Positions 34,194 through 43,373 of a stretch of 64,000 nt of DNA are shown in pieces; position 1 is the stretch's first letter; the number at the start of each line of letters is the position of its first letter. Origin of the DNA: Chloroflexota bacterium (lineage in GTDB: Bacteria; Chloroflexota; Anaerolineae; Anaerolineales; Anaerolineaceae); assembly GCA_029548365.1 (NCBI GenBank), contig JAKPNN010000008.1, forward strand, positions 1 through 64,000, written 5' to 3'. A model generated the notes under the pieces. The model saw nothing but the letters and a program-made list of their open reading frames with translations, had not been told where the DNA came from and made no database searches. The translations under genes and the position numbers were made by a program.

Positions 34194-35856
34194 AAAACAC
34201 CCGTGAGCCTTGAATACGATTATTGACCAGGGTTAAGGCTAAGATAATCCCAAACAAGACAAACGCCATTGCTGAAGCATAACCATACCTGGTTTTTTCA
34301 AAAAACTCAATAAAGATCACCAAACTGAGGGTGTCTGTTGTTCCCAGCGCCAGGTTACTTCTGAAAATCCAGATGGTATTAAACGCCTTGAATGTGCCAA
34401 TAACACCAATTAAAGACAGGAAATAAGTTGTGGGTGAGAGCAGCGGAAAGGTGATGTGGCGAAAGACCTGCCAGCCGCTGGCGCCATCAACTTCAGCCGC
34501 GTCATTCAACTCTTTAGGGATGTTGCCCAAGCCCGCCAGGTAGATGACGGTGTTGTAACCGACAAAAGTCCAGATCGAATGCAAAATGATGACACTCATC
34601 GCCAGACTGGGACCGGCAGCCCAGGCAGGAATGGTTTTACCAAGGTGGTCGGCAATCAGGGTAAAAACACCGCGCGGTTCAAATAGCCACTGCTGAGCCG
34701 GCAACCCCAATGCCTTCAGAAGCATGTTCACCGGAGCAGAGTGCCGGTTTGAAAACATCTGCTGAAACACTGCCGCGCTGGCAATTGCTGGTGTTACATA
34801 AGGAATGAAGTAAATAATCCGAAATATATTCGAGCCGACCAATTTTTGAAACAGCAATACAGACAGGAAGATAGAAATAATCAATTGCAGCGGTACAGTT
34901 CCTAACGAGAAGAACGCCGTCACCTTCAGCCCGTCCCAAACCTTCTTATCCCCGTTGGCAAGGATCATCGGGATCTCGCCAATCAGCAGCCAACCGCCAA
35001 CCAGTAATATCAGGGCAGCCAGTATATGCAGCCAAAAACTGCGGTCTGTATGCTGTTTTTCAGCCCTGCGCCAGAAGAGCCAGCCCGCGACAAGCAAAAT
35101 CACACCACTGGTTATCGAGATCACCTGCGGCCAAATGCCCGGGTCGATGCCAGTCTCCAGTGCGGTGGCATAAGCTGCACTGACCTCCTTCAGCGTGAAA
35201 GCCAGCAATCCAATGCTAACACCGAGAGCGATAAAACCCAGTGAGAAAAAAGCTTGATAATCAATATTTCTGCGATTACGCCACACGCGCAAGATGATCA
35301 AGCTAACGGCCACACTCACCAGGAAGGTGATTAATAATATCCGCCAGGCAGGCAGTACATTTTCCGACCGTAAGGCTTCAAGCAGGAAATCCATAAACAC
35401 TATTTCATTCCGCTCTAAGCCGCGTAATTTAAAAGCGATATCCAGCACTTCAGGCAAGGCGCGATAAAACCAGTTAAGAAACGCGAACACCATTAGCGCG
35501 TATGTCAGACCCGGGAAAATCGCCGGCCAGGGCTGGTCGCCCTGCTCTCGTTTCATTTTTAGAATGTGTTTAACAATGAAATAAATGCCTGCCAGGGCGC
35601 CCAGGCCTAAGAAAAAAGCCACCACATACGCGAGGTTGCCGATTGATGTAACGTAATTTTGCAACCCGATCATATCACCGCGGACGATACGCCAGCGGTG
35701 CAAACTCACGTAAAGGGCAAAAAATACCGGGAAAATGCCAAAAATAAAAATCAGGATGGAAGCAGGAGCAATAAAAATGTAGGCGGTCAGGTGTTCTTTT
35801 AAACGTCTCCCCCGGCGTGTGGTAAAGGTTCTGCGTAAAAAGTTTTTCTTTTCCAT
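34186..35856 (-). CDS. ABC transporter permease, MalF-like, with six extra helices
   Basis: The 556-residue protein is a MalF/UgpA-type permease. The C-terminal half from about residue 305 is the standard core, with the EAA loop in [31 protein letters not shown]. The first helix is at about 25-48. Between it and the normal second helix lies an insertion of about 250 residues with roughly six more hydrophobic segments (about 75-96, 113-131, 170-190, 203-220, 243-261, 275-292). E. coli MalF also has an insertion here, but that is a soluble periplasmic domain. The purpose of the added membrane block is unknown. The frame is uninterrupted. Confidence 0.88.
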   Translation of the reverse strand: MEKKNFLRRTFTTRRGRRLKEHLTAYIFIAPASILIFIFGIFPVFFALYVSLHRWRIVRGDMIGLQNYVTSIGNLAYVVAFFLGLGALAGIYFIVKHILKMKREQGDQPWPAIFPGLTYALMVFAFLNWFYRALPEVLDIAFKLRGLERNEIVFMDFLLEALRSENVLPAWRILLITFLVSVAVSLIILRVWRNRRNIDYQAFFSLGFIALGVSIGLLAFTLKEVSAAYATALETGIDPGIWPQVISITSGVILLVAGWLFWRRAEKQHTDRSFWLHILAALILLVGGWLLIGEIPMILANGDKKVWDGLKVTAFFSLGTVPLQLIISIFLSVLLFQKLVGSNIFRIIYFIPYVTPAIASAAVFQQMFSNRHSAPVNMLLKALGLPAQQWLFEPRGVFTLIADHLGKTIPAWAAGPSLAMSVIILHSIWTFVGYNTVIYLAGLGNIPKELNDAAEVDGASGWQVFRHITFPLLSPTTYFLSLIGVIGTFKAFNTIWIFRSNLALGTTDTLSLVIFIEFFEKTRYGYASAMAFVLFGIILALTLVNNRIQGSRVFYG

Positions 35857-36160
35857 TGTTTTCCAATCAATTTGATTGTTGTGGATTTGCCATTTATTGA
35901 AAAACGCCTTATGTGTTTATCGACACAAAGTTCCTGTTTCTGCTATCAAAGCAAACCAAACATTAACTGATTACATGTCATTCCTTCTCTTCACCTGATA
36001 TAGGATTATACCAAATAATTCAAAGGACTGGCTTCATACGGAGTATTTTAAGCCGCAATTATTAAAACAGAAACGCCAAAGCCTGTGTTCATCTTAAACA
36101 CTAAAAACCTGGCGACACAATGCTCATCAATGTTGAATAAAGCCCGGGTTGAGCTTAATT
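35857..36160 (-). promoter_or_regulatory. Promoter region of the sugar ABC operon
   Basis: On the minus strand TGGTATAAT (TATAAT at 36005-36010) is an extended -10 promoter about 150 nt upstream of the malF-like start. Downstream of it, GTGT-6 nt-ACAC at 35913-35926 is a small inverted repeat that might bind a regulator. No gene is seen. Confidence 0.45.
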
Positions 36161-37321
36161 CTACTGGCTCATTCGCAATATTTCCGCAACGGTATCCGGA
36201 TCGATTTGATTGCGCTCACCCAGTAAAACCTGGCGAGATTCAAAACGTGCCCGTACGCGTTCGGCTGCCTCATCCGGGTCGATGTGGAAGTCCGTCAATT
36301 TGGTGGGCATTCCCAGGCGGTTGAAAAACAGGATCATTTTGTCAACAGCATCCCGAATAACCGCTTCGCCATCACCGTGCAACCCCCATACCCGTTGGGC
36401 AAATTGCACCAATTTGTCTGCCTTTTGCTGACGTTGGTGCCATAGCAAATATGGCAAGACTACCGCCAGCGATTCAGCGTGGTCAAGACCGTAAAACGCG
36501 GTCAGCTCATGGCCAATCCTGTGGGTCGCCCAATCCTCCGGTACGCCCTTGTTGATCAGCTTGTTGAGAGCACTGGTTGCAGCCCACATGAAATTTGCAC
36601 GCGTATCGTAATCCGGCGGTTGTTTGAGCGCATCTTCTCCCACTGTTTGGAGGGTGATTAAAATTCCCTCCGCCTGCCGGTCCTGCAACAGAGCGTTCAC
36701 CGGGTAGGTGGCATACTGCTCCATCGCATGGATATAGGCGTCCACAACTCCGTTGCGTACCTGTTTGATCGGCAGGGTGAAAGTGGTTGTTGGATCTAAA
36801 ATTGAAAACACCGGGAATGCGGCTTCGGAGAACCAGGCCAGTTTTTCCTGAGTGGATCGTCGCGAGATTACAGAAGTGCCGTTCATTTCGGAAGCCGTTG
36901 CTGGCAGGGTTAACACCGTCCCCAGGGGCAGCGCGTCACCCAGCCTGAGCTTGGTATCCATGGTCACAATGTCCCAAACATCACCCTGTTGATACGGGAT
37001 TCCCGCTGCAATCAGTTTCGCACCGTCGATCACCGAGCCGCCGCCTACCGCCAGGACGAAATTAATCCCTTTATCGCGGCCCAATCGAATTGCGTGCATC
37101 ACGGTGTCGAAATCCGGGTTGGGTTCAATCCCGCCAAATTCGATTAACTCCCAGCCTGCCAGCGCGGTAAGGACCTGCTCGTACACCCCATTACGTTTGA
37201 TAGATCCGCCCCCATAGCACAATAACACCGATGCCCTCTGTGGAACAAGGTCTCTCAACCTTGAGATTTGACCTTCACCAAAAACAATCCGGGTGGGGTT
37301 GAAATATTCAAAATTGTTCAT
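36161..37321 (-). CDS. Iron-containing alcohol dehydrogenase (butanol dehydrogenase/YqhD-like)
   Basis: The 386-residue enzyme belongs to the group III iron alcohol dehydrogenases, which reduce aldehydes to alcohols with NAD(P)H. It begins FEYFNPTRIVFGEGQISRL, has the nucleotide-binding GGGSVIDGAKLIAAG (about residues 93-107), the TLPATASEMNGTSVI segment and the metal ligands in NGVVDAYIHAMEQY and WATHRIGHELTAFYGLDHAESLAVVLP. Length and motifs fit BdhA/YqhD. It is separated by 105 nt from the YihY gene upstream and by the promoter region from the ABC operon downstream. A fermentative role is plausible. Confidence 0.93.
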   Translation of the reverse strand: MNNFEYFNPTRIVFGEGQISRLRDLVPQRASVLLCYGGGSIKRNGVYEQVLTALAGWELIEFGGIEPNPDFDTVMHAIRLGRDKGINFVLAVGGGSVIDGAKLIAAGIPYQQGDVWDIVTMDTKLRLGDALPLGTVLTLPATASEMNGTSVISRRSTQEKLAWFSEAAFPVFSILDPTTTFTLPIKQVRNGVVDAYIHAMEQYATYPVNALLQDRQAEGILITLQTVGEDALKQPPDYDTRANFMWAATSALNKLINKGVPEDWATHRIGHELTAFYGLDHAESLAVVLPYLLWHQRQQKADKLVQFAQRVWGLHGDGEAVIRDAVDKMILFFNRLGMPTKLTDFHIDPDEAAERVRARFESRQVLLGERNQIDPDTVAEILRMSQ

Positions 37322-37426
37322 AATCAGAATCCTTCCGATTGTTGATATTTAAACAAGAGATGATCGATGATTACCCTCGATTCCACGCGACGCCTGGAGG
37401 CGCGTTCAACTCCCGGGTCATTGTCT

Positions 37427-38320
37427 TTATTTTCGCCGCGAAGCTTGAATCGCTGCCGTCAGATGTGCACCGATCAACACAATAATCCCGGTCAGGTAAA
37501 CCCAGAATAATAAAGCCACAATCGTCCCCAGGGAGCCGTAAATCAGTTGATACTGGCTGAGCCCGCTGCTCAGGTACCAGGTGAAAACGTTATTGAGCAG
37601 CACCCAGGCCACACCGGCGATCAGCGACCCAATTAACGAAGCCTTGCGGCTGACTGGCACGGTGGGCACCCACTGGTACAGCCCCCAAAACATCAACCAG
37701 TTTAGAAAAACAGGCACTAAAAACCCACCAATCTGCCAGAGGATGGTTTCGTGCAAATAAACCCCATTGATGGGTATCTCAATTACAGGGATCAAACCAA
37801 TCAACGTCGAAGCTACCAAAGACAGCAACATCAGAAAGCCAATCCCAAAGAAGATCATTAATCCCCGCAAACGACCCTTAAAGAAATCCAACAAGCCTGC
37901 ATCTGGAAAGGCGCGGTTGACATTCCTGGCTAGGATATTGAAAACACTGGTAGCAGACCAAACCAGCGTCAATAATGCTACAAATGACACCGCGCCGCGC
38001 AGCCTGAGCACATGGTTGATATTTTGAAACACCAGGTTTTCAGCCCCCGGGATGACGCCGTCCAGAATGTTTGACAACTGGATTTGAACCACCTCGGCAT
38101 CCAAAAAAAAGCTGCCCACCACGATGAACACCAGCAGCATCGGAAAGATCGAAAAGAACGCAAAGTAAGCCAGGCTGGCTGCGGTTTCAGAACCGCGTTC
38201 TTCGGTAAACCTTTCCGTGGTGGTGCGGATAACCCCTAAAGCCCCACCGCTGAAATCATCAACGCGATGATAGAGGTTTTTTATCCACACTATTGCTTTT
38301 TGAAAATTGTCTTTAAACAT
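37427..38320 (-). CDS. YihY/BrkB family inner membrane protein
   Basis: The 297-residue protein has about six transmembrane helices and the family pattern AASLAYFAFFSIFPMLLVFIVVGSFF (about residues 45-70), LVWSATSVFNILARNVNRAF (about 120-139) and the C-terminal YGSLGTIVALLFWVYLTGIIVLIGAHLTAA. It was once annotated as ribonuclease BN, which is incorrect. Its real role is not established. The minus-strand TATAAT at 38356-38361 is the likely -10 box. Confidence 0.88.
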   Translation of the reverse strand: MFKDNFQKAIVWIKNLYHRVDDFSGGALGVIRTTTERFTEERGSETAASLAYFAFFSIFPMLLVFIVVGSFFLDAEVVQIQLSNILDGVIPGAENLVFQNINHVLRLRGAVSFVALLTLVWSATSVFNILARNVNRAFPDAGLLDFFKGRLRGLMIFFGIGFLMLLSLVASTLIGLIPVIEIPINGVYLHETILWQIGGFLVPVFLNWLMFWGLYQWVPTVPVSRKASLIGSLIAGVAWVLLNNVFTWYLSSGLSQYQLIYGSLGTIVALLFWVYLTGIIVLIGAHLTAAIQASRRK

Positions 38321-38355
38321 CCTGACTGTATGCTTTTTACATGAATTCTGGCATT

Positions 38356-38455
38356 ATTATACCGTTTTTTACTGCAGGCGACGGCTGCGAGCCTTTCATC
38401 AAGCCTCACTGACCCACTTCAAGCCTGCATCACCGCCATCCTCAAGGAGTATAAT
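38356..38455. promoter_or_regulatory. Divergent -10 boxes for yihY and the MazG-like gene
   Basis: A minus-strand TATAAT (38356-38361) faces yihY with a leader of about 30 nt. A plus-strand TATAAT (38450-38455) faces the MazG-like gene with a leader of about 30 nt. The -35 boxes are not obvious. Confidence 0.45.
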
Positions 38456-38491
38456 AGCCACTGGAAGTCAATATGGCACGAAGGAGCGCTC

Positions 38492-38887
38492 ATGGATATT
38501 CAAACCATCAAGAACTACTATGCTGCACGCGGCCTGCAATGGCCCTGCGCCAAGGATGCCTTATGGTTTTTCCTGTCAGAAGTGGGCGAACTGGCTGAAG
38601 CCTACCTGGCGCACCACTCAGATGAACTCACGGCTGAAGAAGTTGATATGCTGAAGACCTTCTCTGCAGAAGGTTTTCACGCTGATGAGATTGTCTCGCG
38701 TGTGCAGGGTTGGATCCGCAATAATGACCGGGTGAAAAAAGAGGATATCAGCAAAGAAGTAGCTGATTGCGAAATGATGCTTTCTGTTTTCATGTACAGC
38801 CAGACTCAGAGCACGCCGGACGAGGCCTTATTAATGAAGATGAAGGAAAAATTGGGCGGAAATGCAGATGTGCTTACCGGCGAATAG
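38492..38887 (+). CDS. MazG-like nucleotide pyrophosphohydrolase
   Basis: The 131-residue all-alpha protein has the metal-binding ExxE...ExxD pattern of the MazG/dUTPase superfamily: SEVGELAEAYLAH (about residues 29-41) and KEVADCEMMLSVF (about 88-100). Such enzymes hydrolyse NTPs or modified nucleotides to NMP and pyrophosphate. The insertion between the two helix pairs (about 45-80) is longer than in minimal MazG domains. AAGGAG precedes the ATG. It is a single gene. Confidence 0.75.
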   Translation: MDIQTIKNYYAARGLQWPCAKDALWFFLSEVGELAEAYLAHHSDELTAEEVDMLKTFSAEGFHADEIVSRVQGWIRNNDRVKKEDISKEVADCEMMLSVFMYSQTQSTPDEALLMKMKEKLGGNADVLTGE

Positions 38888-39010
38888 CCCTGAATGATCT
38901 GCTCGTGACCCGCAAAGCATACAGTAACACACAGACCGGTAAAGGGCATGGATTGAATCGCTGGTATTATTACAGCAATTTCAAGGTATGTGAAATCTGA
39001 ACAAAGTACC

Positions 39011-39049
39011 GCCAGTTAAAAAATAAGCCCCCGGCGGGTTTTACCGGGG
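39011..39049 (-). terminator. Rho-independent terminator of the lipoprotein gene
   Basis: On the minus strand a stem CCCCGG/CCGGGG with a 9-nt loop (39029-39049) is followed by CTTATTTTTTAAC. It lies about 26 nt after the stop codon at 39076. Confidence 0.75.
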
Positions 39050-39075
39050 ACTTCCTGGTATTTAAGCAAAAGAAG

Positions 39076-40086
39076 TTATTCTTCCTGCAAATAGTTGTAC
39101 CGTGCGTTCAATGTATACATGATATAGTTTTGCCACAGATCGGTCATAGCCTGGGTTTTGTAATCATGGGTCGAGAAGGTTTGCCAGATCATGCGTCCCT
39201 CCAGGCACTCCGCCAGTAACCCGAATTTTGACGCATCTTTAGGCAGGATTCCACCCAGCAAACGCGCCTCAGAATCTGGTTTGACCTTCAGAAAATCGCC
39301 CGCGTCACCGTACCAGATCACACCATAGGGAGTTAACATGCTGATCGTATTGGGTTCAGCAAACAGCGGATGTTCCGGGTCGAGCAGGTACACCACATAC
39401 AGGTTCAGGTTATCGTCAATATCCCGCTGCCAATCCTCCTGGAAGGCAATTCCACAGCGCTGCATCAACGTCTGGATGCGCCCATAAGTCACATCATCGA
39501 TATACCAGATCTCCAGGATGATGCTGGCGCCGCGGTCAAGCTGAATGTCAAGCGCATCAAAGTACTCGCCGGAAATATTATCCCTGGATTCAGCGCCAAT
39601 AATGATCAGATCCCAGTCAGTGGCTGAATTCAAATTGGAGAGTAAATTGCCCATGGCATCATGCACATTGGTCGTGTTTCTTGCCAATCTCAACCCATCG
39701 ATGGCATCTTGAATCACCATCGGCTGCCCCGAGCCGAACATATCATCATAATACAGAATTCGAACATCCTTCAGCCATTCCTCAAAGGTTTTCGGAGTTT
39801 CAATTTTAGTTTCAGTCACAGCCACAATGGGAGTTGGTTGTTCAAGGGTCACCGCTGTCGGCTCAACATCCGTCGGCTGGGCAGGCGGCTCTGTTTCAGC
39901 GAGCGTCGGTTCAACCTGCGCCTTGCTCGTTTGCTCAATGGCGATGCTGGTTTGTTGGATAGCCAGGGCTATACGGGTGCTCTCCAAATCCTGGCTTTCA
40001 TTAGAGAAAGAATTCAATAAACTACAGGCCAACAGAATGGGCACAATCACCAATACACCCAACAGAATCAGTAAACGCTGTTTCAT
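39076..40086 (-). CDS. Lipoprotein of unknown function with Rossmann-like domain
   Basis: The 336-residue protein has a signal peptide with lipobox PILLACSLL (Cys at about 21), a linker rich in Gln, Thr, Glu and Pro (about 35-95), and a globular domain starting at DVRILYYDDMFGSGQPM. The pattern of strands (ILYYDDM, WDLIIIGAES, GASIILEIWYID, YVVYLLDPEHPLF) resembles the glutamine-amidotransferase-like or flavodoxin-like fold of proteins that begin with a DDM motif. No catalytic residues can be assigned. The gene has its own terminator. Confidence 0.7.
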   Translation of the reverse strand: MKQRLLILLGVLVIVPILLACSLLNSFSNESQDLESTRIALAIQQTSIAIEQTSKAQVEPTLAETEPPAQPTDVEPTAVTLEQPTPIVAVTETKIETPKTFEEWLKDVRILYYDDMFGSGQPMVIQDAIDGLRLARNTTNVHDAMGNLLSNLNSATDWDLIIIGAESRDNISGEYFDALDIQLDRGASIILEIWYIDDVTYGRIQTLMQRCGIAFQEDWQRDIDDNLNLYVVYLLDPEHPLFAEPNTISMLTPYGVIWYGDAGDFLKVKPDSEARLLGGILPKDASKFGLLAECLEGRMIWQTFSTHDYKTQAMTDLWQNYIMYTLNARYNYLQEE

Positions 40087-40379
40087 TTTTAGCTCCTATT
40101 ATTATTTACTGAAGGTTATTGTTACATCAATTATACACCTGAAGGCATTAATTTTATTTATTGCTCATCTGTTAAATATATATGCCCGATTTCTGAAGAA
40201 TGCCGATGCGGAAATATCCTGCCCGTGAAGTTCAGACGCTAAACCCGGTAGAAATCGCCATTATCGTTCGAAATTTTAAAGTACAATGAATAATAATTTG
40301 GGGCAGGAAAAGACGTGTTGGTAAAATTAGGCCCGGTTAAATACATTCAATTAACCAGGCTCAGGATGAGGTAACAAAT

Positions 40380-41291
40380 ATGATACAAAAAAAAGAACTT
40401 AACAGGATTTACTGGTTTATCACCCTCTCGTTTGGAATCTCCTGGGCAACCGCCATGGTGATCTACCTGACCGGCGGATTGGAAGACAGCCCCTTTCTGA
40501 TCATCGCGAACATCCCTGTCAGCCTGGCGCTGCTCCTGATGGCTACATTTTACATGTTCGGCCCTGCCCTGGCGAATATCATCACCCGTGTCATCACCAA
40601 AGAAGGCAAACAAAACCTGTACCTCAAACCAAATTTCAGACAGGGGCGCTGGCTGTATTTTCTGGCTGCATGGTTGCTGCCAGGTCTATTCACCATCATC
40701 GGTATGGGAGTATTCTTTGTGCTGTTTCCAGGAAATTATGATTCCAACCTCAGTTTGCTGACAGCAGAAATGAAAGCGGCTGGCGCTGAGAATTTTAGCC
40801 CATGGTTCGTGGTTGGAGTGCAAGCCTTGCAAGCCACCCTCATTGCCCCGGTGTTGAACGCACTGCCATCCTTTGGTGAAGAGTTCGGATGGCGTGGTTA
40901 TCTGCTGCCCAAACTGCTGCCCCTGGGCGGACGCAAAGCCAGCCTGCTAACAGGCGTCACTTGGGGAGTGTGGCATTGGCCGTTAATCCTGATGGGCTAC
41001 AACTACGGTTCAGGCTACTTCGGTGCGCCCTTCCTGGGCCCCCTGGCGATGGTCTGGTTCTGTATCGTTACCGGTGTCGTGTTCGGGTGGATGTCAATTA
41101 AAGGGGGCAGTATCTGGCCAGCGGTCATCGGTCACGGTGCGCTGAATGGGATCGCTGCCCTCAGTTTGCTGTTCGTTCAAGGGGAACCCAACACGCTCCT
41201 CGGACCAACACCCGTGGGCTTAATTGGCGGAGCCGGATTCACCATCCTGGCGGTGATTCTTTTCCTTGTCCCCAACGCGTTCGAACATTAG
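40380..41291 (+). CDS. CPBP family intramembrane glutamic endopeptidase
   Basis: The 303-residue membrane protein carries the CPBP/Abi (Rce1-like) catalytic motifs: EEFGWRGYLLPKL (about residues 164-176), the GVWHWPLILMGYN histidine motif (about 197-209) and GHGALNG near the C-terminus. About eight hydrophobic helices are visible. Bacterial members are involved in protein maturation or self-immunity to bacteriocins; no bacteriocin gene is nearby. The preceding 293-bp gap is AT-rich and includes TACAAT at 40284-40289 as a possible -10 box; nothing else is seen there. It converges with pcm. Confidence 0.88.
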   Translation: MIQKKELNRIYWFITLSFGISWATAMVIYLTGGLEDSPFLIIANIPVSLALLLMATFYMFGPALANIITRVITKEGKQNLYLKPNFRQGRWLYFLAAWLLPGLFTIIGMGVFFVLFPGNYDSNLSLLTAEMKAAGAENFSPWFVVGVQALQATLIAPVLNALPSFGEEFGWRGYLLPKLLPLGGRKASLLTGVTWGVWHWPLILMGYNYGSGYFGAPFLGPLAMVWFCIVTGVVFGWMSIKGGSIWPAVIGHGALNGIAALSLLFVQGEPNTLLGPTPVGLIGGAGFTILAVILFLVPNAFEH

Positions 41292-41329
41292 ATCGGGAGG
41301 AACACACGCCTAACACCGCTTGTGCCAGG

Positions 41330-41974
41330 TTAGCCGCTCCAGCCCTCCTCGCCAATCAGTGGAACAAATATCACCGGGATGTCTACAGACTGGATGAATT
41401 GATCATCTTTGCGCGTCCAAACCTCTAAATGCTGCGAAAAGCGGGCTCCCACCGGGAGCACCAAACGCCCATCGGGTGCTAACTGGTCTAACAACGCCTG
41501 CGGTGCCGCTGGTGCAGCCGCAGCCACCAGGATGCGGTCATAGGGTGCAGCAGGTCGATAGCCCAGGCTGCCATCGCCGACAACCACCTTAACATGCTGA
41601 TAGCCCAGGCTTTCCAGAGTCTCTCTGGCTCTTTGCGCCAGTTCAGGGCGCCGCTCAATCGAGACCACCTCAGCAGCTAGTTCCCCCAGAATTGCAGCCT
41701 GGTAGCCCGAGCCAGTGCCCACGTCCAGAACGCGGTGCTCGGCATGTACTTCCAGGAGTTCCGTCATCAAAGCCACAATAAAGGGCTGCGAAATAGTTTG
41801 CCCGCTGCCAATCTGTACCGGGCTGTCGGCATAGGCAGCAGTGCGCGCATCCTCCGAGATAAAAAGATGCCTGGGCACTGTGCGCATGGCTTCCAGCACC
41901 CGTTCATCGTTAATCCCCCGCCTGGCGATCTGGTGGGTGACCATACGTTCACGTTCATCCTGGTAGCGTTTCAT
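41330..41974 (-). CDS. pcm: Protein-L-isoaspartate O-methyltransferase
   Basis: The 214-residue SAM-dependent enzyme repairs isoaspartyl residues in damaged proteins. It shows ERMVTHQIARRGI, the VPRHLF segment, SPVQIGSGQTISQPFIVALM (about residues 52-71) and the SAM loop LDVGTGSGYQAAILGELA (about 83-100), then VSIERRPELAQRARETLESLG. Length is typical. Its start lies 20 nt inside the end of mutY, so the two are translationally coupled. It is the last gene of the MBL/100-aa/mutY/pcm row. Confidence 0.95.
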   Translation of the reverse strand: MKRYQDERERMVTHQIARRGINDERVLEAMRTVPRHLFISEDARTAAYADSPVQIGSGQTISQPFIVALMTELLEVHAEHRVLDVGTGSGYQAAILGELAAEVVSIERRPELAQRARETLESLGYQHVKVVVGDGSLGYRPAAPYDRILVAAAAPAAPQALLDQLAPDGRLVLPVGARFSQHLEVWTRKDDQFIQSVDIPVIFVPLIGEEGWSG

Positions 41975-43040
41975 TTTCGTCCTCCCCGATCAATCGCCTG
42001 GAAATCAGGCGGTCCACTTTGCCCATGGGATAATCCGGCAGGGATTCGATTTTCACCCACGCCAGATCCTGACCTTCCAACGGCTGGGGCTCAGCACCGG
42101 GTGACAGGCTGCACAAAAATGCATGCAAAGTAATCTTGAAGTGCGAATATGCGTGCCGATAGCATCCAAAGGCTTGCCCCACGTTGATTGCTACACCCAA
42201 TTCCTCCCGGATTTCTCGCTGCAGACAGGCGGATAAATCAGCATCGCTCTCTTCCAGGGTGCCCCCTGGAAATTCCCATAAACTCCCGAGCAGAGCACCT
42301 GGAGGGCGCTGCGCAAGCAGTACCTGGTCGCCCCGGCGGATAACAGCCGCTGTCACCGTGAGATGCGGCGTTTTCTTGCCCGGAGCTGTTACCGGTCGCA
42401 GGGCTTGCAGGTCGTAAAGGTATGCCCTGCACCCTTCTACAATTGGGCAAGCACTGCAAAGCGGGTTTTTCGGCCGGCAAATCAACGCACCAAGCTCCAT
42501 CAGCGCCTGGTTGTAGTCGCCTGCCCTGCCAGGTGGAAGATGCGCTTCAGCCAACCGCCGGAGTTCTTGCGCACCGCTGAAGCTGCGTGCAGGCAGGCTG
42601 ACGTCAAAATATCGCGCCAGCACCCGCCGAACATTGCCGTCAACAGCCGGCACGTCCTCTCCAAAGGCGATCGAAGCGATCGCGCCTGCCGTATAATCCC
42701 CGATACCGGGCAGGCTTTTTAGCAACTCGCTGCTTCGGGGCAACTGCCCACCGAAGGTTTCCACCACGTGTTTCGCAGTCCGGTGCAGGTTACGCGCCCG
42801 GCTGTAGTAACCCAGACCCTCCCAGGCTGACAATACTACCTGCTCATCAGCAGAAGCCAGTGTGTAGATATCCGGGAATTGATCCATCCAACGGTTGAAA
42901 TATGGGATCACCATCTCAACCCGGGTTTGCTGAAGCATAATTTCAGAAATCCAGGTCTTATAGGCAGATGTATCAGAACGCCAGGGTAATTCCCTGGCGT
43001 TTTTACCATACCATTCCAATAAGTGCTGCACAAACTCCAT
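41955..43040 (-). CDS. mutY: A/G-specific adenine glycosylase with C-terminal Nudix-type domain
   Basis: The 361-residue enzyme removes adenine mispaired with 8-oxoguanine. The N-terminal part has the helix-hairpin-helix LPGIGDYTAGAIASIAFG (about 109-126), the catalytic Asp region VDGNVRRVLARYF and the [4Fe-4S] ligands C-x6-C-x2-C-x5-C in ICRPKNPLCSACPIVEGC. The C-terminal domain (about 225-350) begins HLTVTAAVIRRGDQVLLAQR and contains WEFPGGTLE and REIREELGV, a nearly complete Nudix box; in most MutY proteins this box is degenerate. The start overlaps the preceding 100-aa gene by one base. Confidence 0.93.
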   Translation of the reverse strand: MEFVQHLLEWYGKNARELPWRSDTSAYKTWISEIMLQQTRVEMVIPYFNRWMDQFPDIYTLASADEQVVLSAWEGLGYYSRARNLHRTAKHVVETFGGQLPRSSELLKSLPGIGDYTAGAIASIAFGEDVPAVDGNVRRVLARYFDVSLPARSFSGAQELRRLAEAHLPPGRAGDYNQALMELGALICRPKNPLCSACPIVEGCRAYLYDLQALRPVTAPGKKTPHLTVTAAVIRRGDQVLLAQRPPGALLGSLWEFPGGTLEESDADLSACLQREIREELGVAINVGQAFGCYRHAYSHFKITLHAFLCSLSPGAEPQPLEGQDLAWVKIESLPDYPMGKVDRLISRRLIGEDENETLPG

Positions 43041-43342
43041 TAAAATTGAAATCCACCTTCTAAAGGCGCCATCTTAAGCTGGTAATTCTCAACGAAAACC
43101 AGTAAATTATCATTCAAGCTTTCCCAGTCTTCAGAACGGATAATATGCTGTGCTTTTTGCAAGCCGGGTACCACTGCACTGACCATAATCTGAGGATGAT
43201 CACCGTAGATTGTCACCCACGCATCGCTGATAGCCATGCCCATTTTTTGGACCCCAGGCATAAAATGACGCACAACAAACTCAAAATACTCCTGTTCTTG
43301 ACCTTCTTTGATATCCCAGGACATGATGACTTTGACGTTCAT
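43040..43342 (-). CDS. Small conserved-looking protein of unknown function (100 aa)
   Basis: The 100-residue protein has no signal peptide or membrane helix. The pattern of strands and helices (VKVIMSWDIKEGQEQEYFEFVVRHFMPGVQKMG, DAWVTIYGDHPQIMVSAVV, LNDNLLVFVENYQLK) suggests a ferredoxin-like dimeric alpha-beta barrel, as in many small monooxygenase-like or stress proteins. The function is unknown. It shares one base with the mutY start and follows the MBL-fold gene by 31 nt, so it is cotranscribed with repair genes. Confidence 0.7.
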   Translation of the reverse strand: MNVKVIMSWDIKEGQEQEYFEFVVRHFMPGVQKMGMAISDAWVTIYGDHPQIMVSAVVPGLQKAQHIIRSEDWESLNDNLLVFVENYQLKMAPLEGGFQF

Positions 43343-43373
43343 AGTTCATTCCTTTACAACATGGGTTTCTTGA

